A DNA stretch of 64,000 nucleotides, taken from the NCBI GenBank assembly GCA_020186115.1, contig WSYJ01000060.1, positions 2,604,001 through 2,668,000 of the forward strand. Reading direction: 5' to 3'. The notes under the pieces are model-generated. The model saw only the letters and a list, made by a program, of their open reading frames with translations. It searched no databases and was not told where the DNA came from. Position 1 is the first letter of the stretch. Every line of letters begins with the position of its first letter. The position numbers were made by a program, and so were the translations under genes. The stretch comes from Histomonas meleagridis. Taxonomy: Eukaryota; Parabasalia; Tritrichomonadida; Dientamoebidae. Shown here piece after piece: positions 38,412 through 48,022 of the stretch.

Positions 38412-38867
38412 ATGGGTCGTCTTCATTCTCCGGGTAAAGGTATTTCAGGTTCAACAATCCCATACCGCAGAACAGCTCCACATTGGCTTCAACTTTCAGG
38501 CGAAAATGTTGTCCAACTCATTTGCGATTATGCAAAGAAAGGAATCAGACCATCACAAATTGGTGAAAAGCTTCGTGATAGCCATGGCGTTGGTCAAGTT
38601 CGTGCAGTTACTGGTAATAAGGTTCTCCGTATCCTTAAAGCCAACGGATTAGCGCCAGCTCTTCCAGAAGAATTATATTATTTAATCAAGAAAGCAGTCA
38701 ATGTACGTAAGCACCTTGAAAGATCCAGCCACGATATTGACGGAAAATATCGACTTATTCTTATTGAATCTCGTATCCACCGTCTTGCTCGTTACTACAA
38801 ATCAAGGCGTATCATCGCACCAAACTGGAAGTATAACGCACAAACAGCTTCCGCACTTACTGCATAA
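38412..38867 (+). CDS. RPS13: 40S ribosomal protein S13 (uS15)
   Basis: 151 aa from ATG 38412 ([14 protein letters not shown]). Length and sequence match eukaryotic uS15 throughout: [13 protein letters not shown]-like [68 protein letters not shown], and [21 protein letters not shown], ending SALTA. Small-subunit protein binding 18S rRNA helix 22 near the platform. Codon use is GC-richer than neighbours, as for highly expressed genes. The stop lies in GCATAAACG, a trichomonad-style UAAA poly(A) signal overlapping the stop. An overlapping frame starting at 38332 is a shadow. Confidence 0.97.
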   Translation: MGRLHSPGKGISGSTIPYRRTAPHWLQLSGENVVQLICDYAKKGIRPSQIGEKLRDSHGVGQVRAVTGNKVLRILKANGLAPALPEELYYLIKKAVNVRKHLERSSHDIDGKYRLILIESRIHRLARYYKSRRIIAPNWKYNAQTASALTA

Positions 38868-39041
38868 ACGATAATTGATGTGAAATATATTACCATTTTT
38901 TCTTACATCATCTATTGATTACCTTGATTTTTTTCTTACCCGCATGTAATTGTTCTGTATAACTCTCCTGGAATTCCATTAATTATCCATTCAAAGAGTG
39001 GAAATGCGACCGTTTAAAGACCGTTAAATGGATGTTTGGAA

Positions 39042-39995
39042 ATGATATACAACTTTAGTGCGCTTGATGACGAAGAATACAGTCAAAATAGTGATGAATA
39101 TCAAGATGAAAATGTATCTGACGAAAGAAAAAAAGCCAAAATCAAAGAACTTGAAGCAATTCGAGATCAAAAGCGCAAAGAATTATTCCTATTAAAACAA
39201 TCAAAAATAGAAGAAGACGAAGACCATAAAGCAAAAGTGAGAGAAATATCAAAACAAATAGTTAATCTATCGAAACAAGTTCAAGATAAGAAAAAAGAAG
39301 CGAATGATCTTGAGATTAAATTAAAGCAAATCTCACCTCAAAAAGAACTCCCTTTGCAAGAGAAGCCACAAGCAGACCCAAGGGCAGATTTAGTTCGTAA
39401 ACTTCGTTCACAAAATTCGATTCTCTTGACAGACATCCAAAAAGCTAAGCGAGTTCTTGCCAATGAAGGTGGCTGCAAGAACAGAGCTCTCAAAATTAAA
39501 AAGCTTCGATCCCAAATCGAAGAAATTTCGAAACTTCCGAATCAAGAGTCAGAATCTTTTCATCCAAAGTCAACTAATCCACAGCCTCTTGATCCCCAAA
39601 CACTCCGCCGCGAAATAGGTAACCTCAAACGTGACAATGACAACATGAAACTTAAACTTAAAGGTCTTCAATCTCGAATTTCAACGCTCGAAAAGTCCGA
39701 AATGAAATCGCGCATCAAAAATAATTTAATTATATCCGATCAAAACGATGAACTTATTGAACGCCTCGCTCCGAAACAACAAAGAACAACAAGTCGAAAA
39801 CAGTATCGCGCACACATCGGACAGCAGTCGCGTTTATCAGTTGTAATAAATGGTCTGCACGCGGAACTTTACGAGAGGAGGGAAGAACTCAACCATTGCA
39901 AAGTACAGAAAGGAGAAAATGGAATAAGGTGCGAAATAGACAGATTGTTGAAACGATTACAGCTGTTGGAGTCATCGCTTTCATGTATAATTTAA
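39042..39995 (+). CDS. Coiled-coil protein of unknown function
   Basis: 317 aa from ATG 39042 (MIYNFSALDDEEYSQNSDEY). Acidic N-terminus, then a long coiled coil (about residues 28-105), a Pro/Gln-rich hinge (KELPLQEKPQADPRADL), a second coiled coil (about 110-160), another Pro-rich hinge (ESFHPKSTNPQPLDPQ) and a third coiled coil to about 230; basic stretch (APKQQRTTSRKQYRAHIG) and a final helical part. No membrane segment. Segmented coiled coils with basic patches are common in cytoskeleton- or flagellum-associated proteins, but the family is not recognised. Confidence 0.65.
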   Translation: MIYNFSALDDEEYSQNSDEYQDENVSDERKKAKIKELEAIRDQKRKELFLLKQSKIEEDEDHKAKVREISKQIVNLSKQVQDKKKEANDLEIKLKQISPQKELPLQEKPQADPRADLVRKLRSQNSILLTDIQKAKRVLANEGGCKNRALKIKKLRSQIEEISKLPNQESESFHPKSTNPQPLDPQTLRREIGNLKRDNDNMKLKLKGLQSRISTLEKSEMKSRIKNNLIISDQNDELIERLAPKQQRTTSRKQYRAHIGQQSRLSVVINGLHAELYERREELNHCKVQKGENGIRCEIDRLLKRLQLLESSLSCII

Positions 39996-40079
39996 ATTTG
40001 TTGTAGATCTGAAATGTGTGCGATATAAGTTCTTGACGAATTTTGTATAATAAAATGTAGAATTGCAAGACATTTAATA

Positions 40080-40640
40080 AAATTTTAGTAGGTTTGTACA
40101 TTAACATCGATTCCTTTTCGTTCAAGAAGTAATTTTACTACTTCTATGTACCATTTTCAGATGTATACATAAGTAATGTTTTAAATAATTTAAATAAAGT
40201 TCAAATATTTTTAAAAATTTTGAAATACTCAAAACAAATATTAAGCAAAATACATAAAAATCTTTATTAATATTAACATCTTTTTGTTTTAGCAAGTATT
40301 TAACAATTTGCAAATGATTATTTTTTGCTGCCTAAATAATTGTTAGTGTAAAAAATTTAAATTTTAAACATACAATCATGAAATTTAACATTTGCATTAG
40401 TAATATTAACATATTTTTGTTGTTCTTTAAAGAACCGTTTCACAACTATAGTGTTACCATTTTCAATACTTCAAAAAAAGTTTCACTTGAAATTTTTTTC
40501 CTTTAAAAATCATATGTATAAATGAAAGATTATTGTAAGTTAATGAAACTTTTGTTTTTGATAATCCTTCTCTTTGTAAATAGGTTAAAATCTCATAATT
40601 AAAGTATCTCAAAAATAAAAATCCGAAAACTTTTATATTT
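40080..40640 (-). pseudogene. Decayed ankyrin cassettes
   Basis: At 40095-40180 a cassette (LLMYTSENGT... VKLLLERKGIDVN) carries a one-base frameshift. At 40256-40330 a second (IVKYLLKQKDVNIN) is truncated. 40380-40640 holds weaker matches to the end of the N-terminal exon (EILTYLQREGLSKTKVS). Stops and frame changes throughout. Confidence 0.6.
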
Positions 40641-40646
40641 TGGTTA

Positions 40647-41135
40647 ATGATTATGTTTTTTCTTTGTACAACAAAAATAGAAAACAAAAAGAGAAATGAT
40701 GATCCATTTGAAAAATACTTTTTACATAATTTTGAAGAACTATCAAAGGATGATTACCAATTAATTAGAGAAGGACATAATCCAAATGAACTTGTAAAAA
40801 TTCTCCGAAATAATGAAATAGAAAAACTTCAAGAAATGTCATCACAAGATGCTTTTAATTTTGATCAAAGCATTGAGCCATCACTTTATGAAAGATGTTC
40901 ATTTGCTAATCAAAAAAATGTTTTATTAATTGATTATTCAGCATTCTTTGGATCTATTAAATTTTTCAAATATTTACTTATGAATGGTGCAAATGTAAAT
41001 AATACAGGTAAATATGCAGTTGCAGGTGGAAATGAAGAAATCATTCATTTTTGTGAACACAATTATTCATCATTTGATAAAGCATATGAAACAGCAATTG
41101 AATTTAATCGAAATGATTCTTTAATATATTTCTGA
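40647..41135 (+). pseudogene. Truncated DUF3447 domain gene
   Basis: 162-codon frame from ATG 40647 holding only the middle of the family: EELSKDDYQLIREGHNPNEL, the LRNNEIEKLQEMSSQ linker, IDYSAFFGSIKFFKYLL, and YAVAGGNEEIIHFCEHNYSS. It stops after RNDSLIYF where the intact genes continue (NDIFKYLY...). About 150 N-terminal residues and all ankyrin cassettes are missing, and 41140-41200 shows only a faint continuation (NKNNKIKDLN). Probably a truncated copy; a short expressed DUF3447-only protein cannot be excluded. Confidence 0.65.
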
Positions 41136-41199
41136 AAACAAAAACAATAAAATCAAAGATTTAAATCTTTATTTATATCACAAAAAAAATAAAAAGAGG

Positions 41200-41860
41200 A
41201 AAAAACAATGTTGTTTATGAATAATGTAGAATATTATGATTTCTTGTTGAAATTTATTGACTTTATCATTTGTGATTATGTTGCTGGGAATTGGGGATGT
41301 ATGTACAGGTTATGTGAGACACCAAAGATACCATTGCTGATTAATATTGATTGAAACGGTAAGGTTTTTATGTTGATTGTTGTGAATGTGACTCGTACAT
41401 GTTAGGAACACTAAAGAAAAGTTATCTTATTAATATTGATTAAATAAGCAATTAGTTGTGGATACTTTTATATTTTAAAGTCACGCAAAAACAGACGATC
41501 CGAAACATCCCAAACAAGTACAGTCTTCAAAATATTATATGAAGTCGGTGCACTGTCTTCGACTTTTTTGATTGGATACTCTTTTTTGCAAAAATATAAA
41601 AGATTTTTGTAAACACTCAGTAATTTGGGTGTATACTTCTAAAAGGTGCTTTCAAAAAAAATATATATATATTTAAAAAATATAGACGAATGATTTACTT
41701 CTTGAATTGATTCCTCAATTAATTTTACAATTGCATAATTGCACCTTTGCCTTGCTATTTGAAGTGTATTTAAATATTTATATATATAAAATAAATCAAC
41801 AAACATTAGAAAAAGAAATCAACAAACATTGATAAAAACATAAAAATATTCATAAGATTA
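41200..41860. other. intergenic accessory DNA
   Basis: No gene recognised. Contains a short AT microsatellite near 41668 and a direct repeat of ATCAACAAACATT (41798 and 41819). Confidence 0.4.
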
Positions 41861-41869
41861 ACATTGATA

Positions 41870-42492
41870 CCTTTTATTTCCAAAAGAGTTTTAGCAATTT
41901 CGACTCTATTTTCAGAAGCTGCATACATAAGTGCTGTACAAAACAATTAAATCATATTCGGGGGATATAAATCAAACATTAAATTATTGAAATTAATTCT
42001 AATTTGCTGAAATGAATATTTTGAAGATTAGGATTCACTGTGGGAACTTTGTAAAGTATTTGTGCAATTCTGATGTTTCCATTCTTGCAGGCGATAATGT
42101 GCGTTTTAGAATTAAAATATACATTATCAGCAGTGTTAAAAAAGCAAAATGAACAGTTTGAATGTTGTAATTAAGGTCTCCATGATCAGCAAGTAATTGA
42201 TCAATTTCATCCCATCCTGAATCTAGAGCAAAAATAAGTGCTTTTTCACGAAATGGAATTAAACACCAAATAAGATAGACAAAACCAAAGTGTTAAGAAT
42301 ACACATTTTCATTTTTGAAATAAAATCCTTTTTCAATTAGCATTCTCAGCAATTTCATCTTATAATATTTTCATAATAGTTTTGATATTTTTGCTGTTCT
42401 ATAAGCAAACCTATCTTACTTTGAAGGTATGATTTTTTTTTTTTTTCATTTAATTCTTCAATTGCGATCTTGAGTTGTTCAATTTCAGACAT
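41870..42492 (-). pseudogene. Small ankyrin-type gene with a different N-terminus, probably decayed
   Basis: A possible start at 42492 (MSEIEQLKIAIEELNEKKKK, then SYLQSKIGLLIEQQ) runs about 47 codons to a stop. Downstream are separated ankyrin-like pieces: KLLRMLIEKGFYFKNEN (about 42310-42370), KALIFALDSGWDEIDQLL (about 42175-42250), and TALMYAASENRVEIAKTLLEIKGINVN (about 41865-41945). The pieces lie in different frames with AT-rich spacers, so it might be a genuine cassette gene. However, several pieces are imperfect, so decay is more likely. Confidence 0.45.
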
Positions 42493-42573
42493 ATGCAACA
42501 AATTATAATAAAAATAAACTAAAATAAAGAGAAAAAAAAATATTTCTAAGCGAATATTTTAATACAGTAATTT

Positions 42574-43410
42574 CTACTCGTTTAACAACTTAATTTTTGT
42601 TGGTATAAACCACAACAAAACATTTCCAGTTCCGAAAATTTTCCTCAGTCTTTGCATTATTGAAAGCTTCTGTTCGTTTTGATCAAGTCCATTGTCCTCT
42701 TCTATCAAAGACAAAATGAGATGGCTGATAAACGTGATCAAAAACCCAATTCCAAAGCAGAGCTCTACTCCAACGCACACAAACGAAAGTTGGTAAGCAA
42801 GAGGTGTTGTATCTATGATATCGGAGAAATAGAAAATCCCAAAGGCCGACAAGCAATAGACAAAACCCCAAAATGCCATTAGGATGTATTGCTTATGGTT
42901 GCGTTGGCTAATACGATTATTGGTCCAATTACAGATATCACCTCGAACAATATATGAAGTAAAAAAAGTGGGAGTGGGGTGAATATGCGTACTATTGATA
43001 TTTCTTTCTGATTTAAAATCATTTAAGCCGATTTCTGGATCATTTGAATAAAATGTATTCGTTTGTTCTATTGGTAAAGATGAATATCGTGAGCTGGTAC
43101 AGGCCGCAGACATATAAGACCACACAAACATGAAACAGGACAAAACAAATTCGACCCGGAAAAATCTGTATAAAGTATTATCTGTGAAGGTTTTGGTAAG
43201 GTAAACAAAGGAAATCAAAAATGTAACAAAAACACAAGAAGGTACGAGAAAAACGACAATGGACCATATCGTTATTTCTATATCTTTGAAAAAAAATCTA
43301 TTGGAATTTGAAGCTTTGTATAAAGGAAAGCCTGACCTTGGGCACAGAGGTTTTAGTTTTACATGCGCATAATCATCAAAGATTTGGTTGTTTTCTTCAA
43401 GGTGACTCAT
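42574..43410 (-). CDS. DHHC-palmitoyltransferase-like membrane protein with degraded active site
   Basis: 278 aa from ATG 43410. Four membrane spans in the DHHC arrangement: two near residues 45-70 and 85-105, then a cytosolic loop, then two (about 175-200 and 210-235). The loop ends RGDICNWTNNRISQRNHKQY, which lines up with the DHHC-CPWxNNCVGxxNH(K/R)(Y/F) core. The Asn-Asn and the NHKQY are kept, and a Cys aligns with the catalytic Cys. The two His are replaced (GDIC), the second core Cys is Arg, and the upstream zinc-binding Cys/His cluster is absent. DHHC enzymes attach palmitate to cysteines of membrane proteins; this one likely cannot bind zinc and is probably a pseudoenzyme. The intact 278-codon frame argues it is still expressed. 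Confidence 0.65.
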   Translation of the reverse strand: MSHLEENNQIFDDYAHVKLKPLCPRSGFPLYKASNSNRFFFKDIEITIWSIVVFLVPSCVFVTFLISFVYLTKTFTDNTLYRFFRVEFVLSCFMFVWSYMSAACTSSRYSSLPIEQTNTFYSNDPEIGLNDFKSERNINSTHIHPTPTFFTSYIVRGDICNWTNNRISQRNHKQYILMAFWGFVYCLSAFGIFYFSDIIDTTPLAYQLSFVCVGVELCFGIGFLITFISHLILSLIEEDNGLDQNEQKLSIMQRLRKIFGTGNVLLWFIPTKIKLLNE

Positions 43411-43773
43411 TGGGTTGTATAATTATTTGAATTAAAAACAATCGGACACGATAAAAATTAACGGATATTTGTAAATATCAGAAATAAGTATTTACATAAT
43501 TTATGGAAAAATATTTTTTGTTGTTATAGTAAATTGCTATGTTTCTAATTATCACAATCAAAGTGGCCACTAAAGGCCCTTCATAAACAAAATTGTAATT
43601 TAAATAAAGCATAAGATCTGTACAGATTGTTGGATAATGAAAAGTGACGTGAAATCAAATGTTTATGATTTTCAAAAAGTTCAAACTCTAGATTTTGGTC
43701 AGACAAAACATGATATATATCAGTGAAATTATGGTCAACCATGAAATCATATCATTTTTAAAATAGGTTTCAT

Positions 43774-44288
43774 ATTTAGCAACAATCTTATAAATGGTTC
43801 AGGAACAAAGAAACAAGAATTCTTATATTAGGAATTGATGCAGCAAAAAAAAAAAGACAATTTTATATAAACTTAAAATTGGTGAACATGTAACAACAAT
43901 TCCAACAATTGGTTTTAATAAAATATTTGAATATAAAGGACTTAACATGAATGTTTTGGATATTGGAGGTCAATATACATTTCCCCTTTGGCGTTATTTT
44001 TCCCACAACACACAAGGACTTATTTTTTTTCTCTTCTAATGATTTTGGAAGAATTGATGAAGTACATGACGCTTTACATAAACTTCTGAAGAAGATGAAT
44101 TATGTGATGCTATTTTACTTGTTTATGCTAACAAGCAAGATCTTCCAAACGCAATTAAACAAGTGAATTAGGAAATAGGTTAAAACTTAACACATTAACA
44201 AATCGTACATGGAAAGTACAAGGAACATGTGCTACAACATGTGATGACTTATATGAAGGATTAGGTTGGCACTACGACTAAATCAAAA
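43774..44288 (+). pseudogene. ARF-family small GTPase pseudogene
   Basis: Nearly complete ARF homology spread over several frames: [11 protein letters not shown] (P-loop start, then corrupted in an A-run near 43846-43856), [24 protein letters not shown] (switch II G-motif, WDxGGQ position with Trp changed), NDFGRIDEVHDALHKLL, DAILLVYANKQDLPNAIK (NKQD), and TWKVQGTCATTCDDLYEGL (SAK-like region and C-terminus). Frameshifts and a damaged P-loop preclude function. ARFs recruit coats to Golgi membranes; this copy is dead. Confidence 0.85.
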
Positions 44289-44555
44289 TGAAATGGTAAT
44301 GAATTTATCATTAAAAATTGAAATAAAAAATAATTTCAAATATTATTATAAAGATACCCAATTAATCTCTGCTTGGTAAGCAAATCAAAAAAAGATATAA
44401 TGAATCCAATTCTCAAAATCATATGACAACATTTAGTATACAAAATAATAAATTTTTCTAAATTTTTTTTATCACGTTCTTAAGCAGATTAGTGTCTTTC
44501 TTTATGACAGCATAAGACCCAAAAAACAATTTTACATCGCAAAATAAAAATTTAT
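44289..44555. other. intergenic
   Basis: 3' flank of the TRAPPC12-like gene; nothing recognised. Confidence 0.4.
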
Positions 44556-45557
44556 TTAATTTGGACTTCTTATTTCTGCATTTTTTGGAAAATTTTCTGG
44601 TAATTGTGATGAATCATTTTCTGAAAGCAACACATCTCTAATGAATCTCATGTTAGTATTCAAAGACAAAAAACACATTATTTTGGTGTCTGTCTTTTCC
44701 AACCCGACCAATACCTTATGTGCCTCTTCAATGCGTCCTAAATACACTAAGCACACAGCTTGATTCGCTTTAGCTATTGGATCATCAATCGATTTATATA
44801 TTTCTTCTGCTTTTCCAAATTGACACTGATAAAAGCATAGAAATGCATTGTTCATTTGTTGCAAAGTTTCATCCGAAACACGATCAAAGAATTCTTGGCC
44901 GAGTTCGATGTCACCGCTTGAAATGTTAATTCGACCAATGATCGAAAGTGTATAATCATCCATCTCTGGATCGCAGGAACTCATAAGTGATGAGTTGAGG
45001 AAGTTAGAAATAAGTTGGTTTGGCGGCATGGTATAATATAATATTAAAAGCATCTCGATAATATAACAGATTCGTTTGCTGAAAATACTTATGGCTTCTG
45101 AAACTTGTACTTGCTTTGGCGTAAAGAGATCATTAAGATATACTGTATCATCTGGATTTATTGTTTTTAAAAAACATAAACAGTTTCTGCAATATTGAAA
45201 AAGAAGAAAAAAATTGTTTTGAACATTACAAGAACCATTTGTAGCTAAAAGGGAAACAATAAGAAGAAGATCAAATGATGGAAATTCTTGACTCTGATTA
45301 AAATGTGAATCTAAATTAAGATTTGATGTCAATATATAGTCAAAAAGAACCCTCTGATCTTGGATAAGGTGTTGGCATGCTTGTTGCGCTGATACAATGA
45401 GATCTGATGATAAATAATCATAAAGTATCAAAAATATATTTTGAAAACCAAGGACTTTTTCCCCTTTTTGTTGAAGTTGGGAGTATATGTTACCCCGGAT
45501 AAATTGTTTAGATTTTTCATATTCCTTGGTAATTGATTGGTTGATATTTGCACTCAT
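44556..45557 (-). CDS. TPR protein, TRAPPC12-like
   Basis: 333 aa from ATG 45557 (MSANINQSITKEYEKSK). Helical N-terminal half, then TPR-type helices: MDDYTLSIIGRINISSGDIELGQEFFDRV, LQQMNNAFLCFYQCQFGKAEEIYKSI, and DDPIAKANQAVCLVYLGRIEEAHKVLVGLEKTD. The NAxLxxYQGxxxxAxxxF...ANNxAVCLLYLGxL order and the closing FLSLNTNMRFI (like FNLTTMYEL) match the C-terminal TPRs of TRAPPC12. That protein is part of the TRAPP III tethering complex in ER-Golgi and autophagy traffic. Family call is based on motif order, so a related TPR protein remains possible. Confidence 0.6.
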   Translation of the reverse strand: MSANINQSITKEYEKSKQFIRGNIYSQLQQKGEKVLGFQNIFLILYDYLSSDLIVSAQQACQHLIQDQRVLFDYILTSNLNLDSHFNQSQEFPSFDLLLIVSLLATNGSCNVQNNFFLLFQYCRNCLCFLKTINPDDTVYLNDLFTPKQVQVSEAISIFSKRICYIIEMLLILYYTMPPNQLISNFLNSSLMSSCDPEMDDYTLSIIGRINISSGDIELGQEFFDRVSDETLQQMNNAFLCFYQCQFGKAEEIYKSIDDPIAKANQAVCLVYLGRIEEAHKVLVGLEKTDTKIMCFLSLNTNMRFIRDVLLSENDSSQLPENFPKNAEIRSPN

Positions 45558-45798
45558 TATAAACGTGCTTGTATTATGACTTTTTGTGTTCTAAATAATC
45601 GTCTTAAAAATACCCATTAAATATATCTCCTTAATTACATTAATGTTAACAAAAAAAAAAACACCAGAGTACCTTATCACAGTAAATCTAAAGAAACAAG
45701 TATTGATTGCAAAATGGCTGTCCTTGGGAAAAAGGGAATGCATTGAAAAAACTATGTTGACAAAACCTTTTATTAGTTCTATAATATTCACATCAAGC

Positions 45799-46224
45799 CT
45801 ACTTCTTTGGTGAAAACGCTTTTTGATAAGTAGTTTCGAATTGTTCTTCTGGAGGAATTGGTTTCATTGAATAATCAGGAATATATCCATCAAATTTAAA
45901 GTCAAGTATCTGTCTAAGCTTTTCAGGGGTTGTGTTAATTCTCCTTTGTGTAGTATTCATTTTTGGATCTGGCTTGTGATAAGTATATGCTTCTTGTGAC
46001 ACGGTCATATAATGCTGTGCTGGTGTCTCATCATTTTCTAATTGAAATATTTGGCTGGTTGGTTGAATTCTTCTTGTAATTCTTGGGATATTAGAAACTT
46101 CATCATTTTTTGATCTTGTGTGCATTGTCACATGTTGGTTTCTTTCGTCAGCTTCGAAATACCTTTCCTCATACCAATTACCTTGTAATGTTTTTGATGT
46201 ATATGGGTTGAAATTGTCTTCCAT
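45799..46224 (-). CDS. Short Pro/Thr/Tyr-rich protein, possible axonemal (microtubule inner) protein
   Basis: 141 aa from ATG 46224. Low in hydrophobic helices, rich in P, T, Y, Q and R, with extended motifs. The N-terminal NPYTSKTLQGNWYEERYF resembles the (N)xxxLxGNWxEER motif of small ciliary microtubule-associated proteins such as CFAP107-type. Also present: TRSKNDEVSNIPRITRR and TTPEKLRQILDF, and it ends QKAFSPKK. Such proteins lie inside doublet microtubules of flagella, which fits a flagellate. Similarity is a short motif only, so the call is tentative; the gene itself looks real. Confidence 0.45.
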   Translation of the reverse strand: MEDNFNPYTSKTLQGNWYEERYFEADERNQHVTMHTRSKNDEVSNIPRITRRIQPTSQIFQLENDETPAQHYMTVSQEAYTYHKPDPKMNTTQRRINTTPEKLRQILDFKFDGYIPDYSMKPIPPEEQFETTYQKAFSPKK

Positions 46225-46574
46225 ATCGGCTTACAAGTAAAACCGTTTTTGATGATCACCAAATTTGCCTTTAGATTTTTGTTAAAACTTCTTAAATTTC
46301 CATTATTTATAAGCTATTCCCAGTGGCTTTCGTTTAGGGTTCGTTATTTTCTTGCTTTTTATATATCATTAATTAATGATAATAATTAATTAATCATAGA
46401 TTATGCATGAACATGTCCACTTCTTTTTGAAGTACTTGAGGATTATGCATTAAAAAAAAAAAAACTATGAAACATTTATACTGATATTTTTATGAAAAAG
46501 AAATTGTGTGTCATAAATTATGTCAAAAAAAATAATATTATTGAAAAGGTTTAATAAAGTTTCCAAATTTTCAG
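46225..46574. other. intergenic, divergent promoters
   Basis: AT-rich region with ATTAATTAATGATAATAATTAATTAAT-type short repeats near 46370-46400. TTTTCAGATG at the following gene start is an initiator-like motif. Confidence 0.4.
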
Positions 46575-47633
46575 ATGATTCCAGTCCTAAAGCTTATTCC
46601 GTCTTTCATTGTTCTTCTTATAGGATGGAAAATGACAGTTGGTCCAGGTGCTCTACTTTTTCATAGATTAAAGTGTTTTGAAGTTTTCCAAGCAAATGAT
46701 TTTCTTCAAGCCCCACCATCAAATTCATATGAATTATCACTTAATGCATATCAAATGGTTAACATTCCATTTGTACGAAATTTTTTTGTTTCAGTTTCAT
46801 TTCCATGTATTGCTTTAGTTTTCTTAATAATATCTTCAATTTTTCCAAATATCGATTATATTCATCCAGACATGTGGAGCATTTTTATCTATCTTAGTTT
46901 CATATTTTTATCCAGTCTTAAGTTAATTTTTTATCATCGTAAATCCAAAAAATTACATTTTTTAATTGCATTATTTTTCATTTTATCATCGATATTTTTC
47001 TATTTATACAAATCCAACAACGAAAGTTATTCAATTTCACTCTATTTTGTCATTCTTATCTATTGTTGCATATTATCGATTTCACCATATACTTCATCAT
47101 TATGTTATTATCGCTATTGTCATCCATCAGCTGATTTATTATCTAACGAATGTTTTATTTCTCCTATTCGTCAATTATATTCCAAGTCAACGAATTTTAT
47201 AATTTCATTTTCACAATATTTTGATATTGTTTCATTAACTGTTTATCTAATTTTATATTATTATCATAAAAGAAATGAAAAAATATTTGTTTTGTTTTCA
47301 ATTATCTCTAACCTTTTTTCATTTTTTTCATTTCCATTTCTTATCCAATCGCAAATTCTTCATTTACTTTTGCCTTATTATGTAACAAAAATCGACAAAA
47401 ATAAAAACGAAATAAAACTCAAAAAAATATTCGAACCTCTCGGCTACATAGCTTTCGGACTCACCGCGCTACCAATAGCACAGATAATATTGGCTATAAC
47501 TTGGATTCATGCACAAATTTTAGGAGCGGACGACCCAAAAATTAAATGTTTGCCAATCGTTTTGTTCTTCGGCTCTTTGGCAAATAGCTTTTCTTGTATT
47601 TTAAGTTTCTTTAGCGGAATAATAAACGGCTGA
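46575..47633 (+). CDS. Multi-pass membrane protein of unknown function
   Basis: 352 aa from ATG 46575. About eight to nine hydrophobic spans: residues 5-22, 75-95, 105-122, 130-145, 150-170, 210-228, 235-255, 285-310 and 325-348. Between spans 1 and 2 is a polar loop with QAPPSNSYELSLNAYQM. Trp/Gly in GWKMTVGPGALLFHR and the late AFGLTALPIAQIILAITW are the most distinctive parts. The ATG overlaps TTCAGATG (possible Inr). The family is not recognised; it could be a transporter. Confidence 0.6.
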   Translation: MIPVLKLIPSFIVLLIGWKMTVGPGALLFHRLKCFEVFQANDFLQAPPSNSYELSLNAYQMVNIPFVRNFFVSVSFPCIALVFLIISSIFPNIDYIHPDMWSIFIYLSFIFLSSLKLIFYHRKSKKLHFLIALFFILSSIFFYLYKSNNESYSISLYFVILIYCCILSISPYTSSLCYYRYCHPSADLLSNECFISPIRQLYSKSTNFIISFSQYFDIVSLTVYLILYYYHKRNEKIFVLFSIISNLFSFFSFPFLIQSQILHLLLPYYVTKIDKNKNEIKLKKIFEPLGYIAFGLTALPIAQIILAITWIHAQILGADDPKIKCLPIVLFFGSLANSFSCILSFFSGIING

Positions 47634-48022
47634 TTTGTTGTTTGTTCTTTTTTTGAATTATTTTAATATAATGAGTCTGTAAGGCGCTTTTTATCATACT
47701 TTTTAATTGCACTTCAGTTAATCAAATTTTTTGTTAGTTAACAAATTTGCCAAAAATTTTCTTTGGTGTAGAGGATGAAAAAATAGAGAATTTTCAATGA
47801 AGGATTTTTCCTACATCCCAAATTGCTTAATAATGTCTTTAAATTACACAGTATTGCTTAATTTGTTGATATCAACCTAAATATGTAAAATATATTCAAA
47901 CGAAAACATCAATTTAAATATATGTGGAAACGAATTGTATAAATGTGTTATACATTTTCTATCGATAATAATAAATGAAAAAACAAAAACAATTTATTAA
48001 TAAACAACAATAATATTTCTAA
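47634..48022. other. intergenic between convergent genes
   Basis: AT-rich 3' flanks. Nothing recognised. Confidence 0.4.

Noticed and set aside
38332-38652. 106-codon frame starting before uS15
   Set aside because: Reads out of frame through the uS15 gene; non-ATG start and no family.
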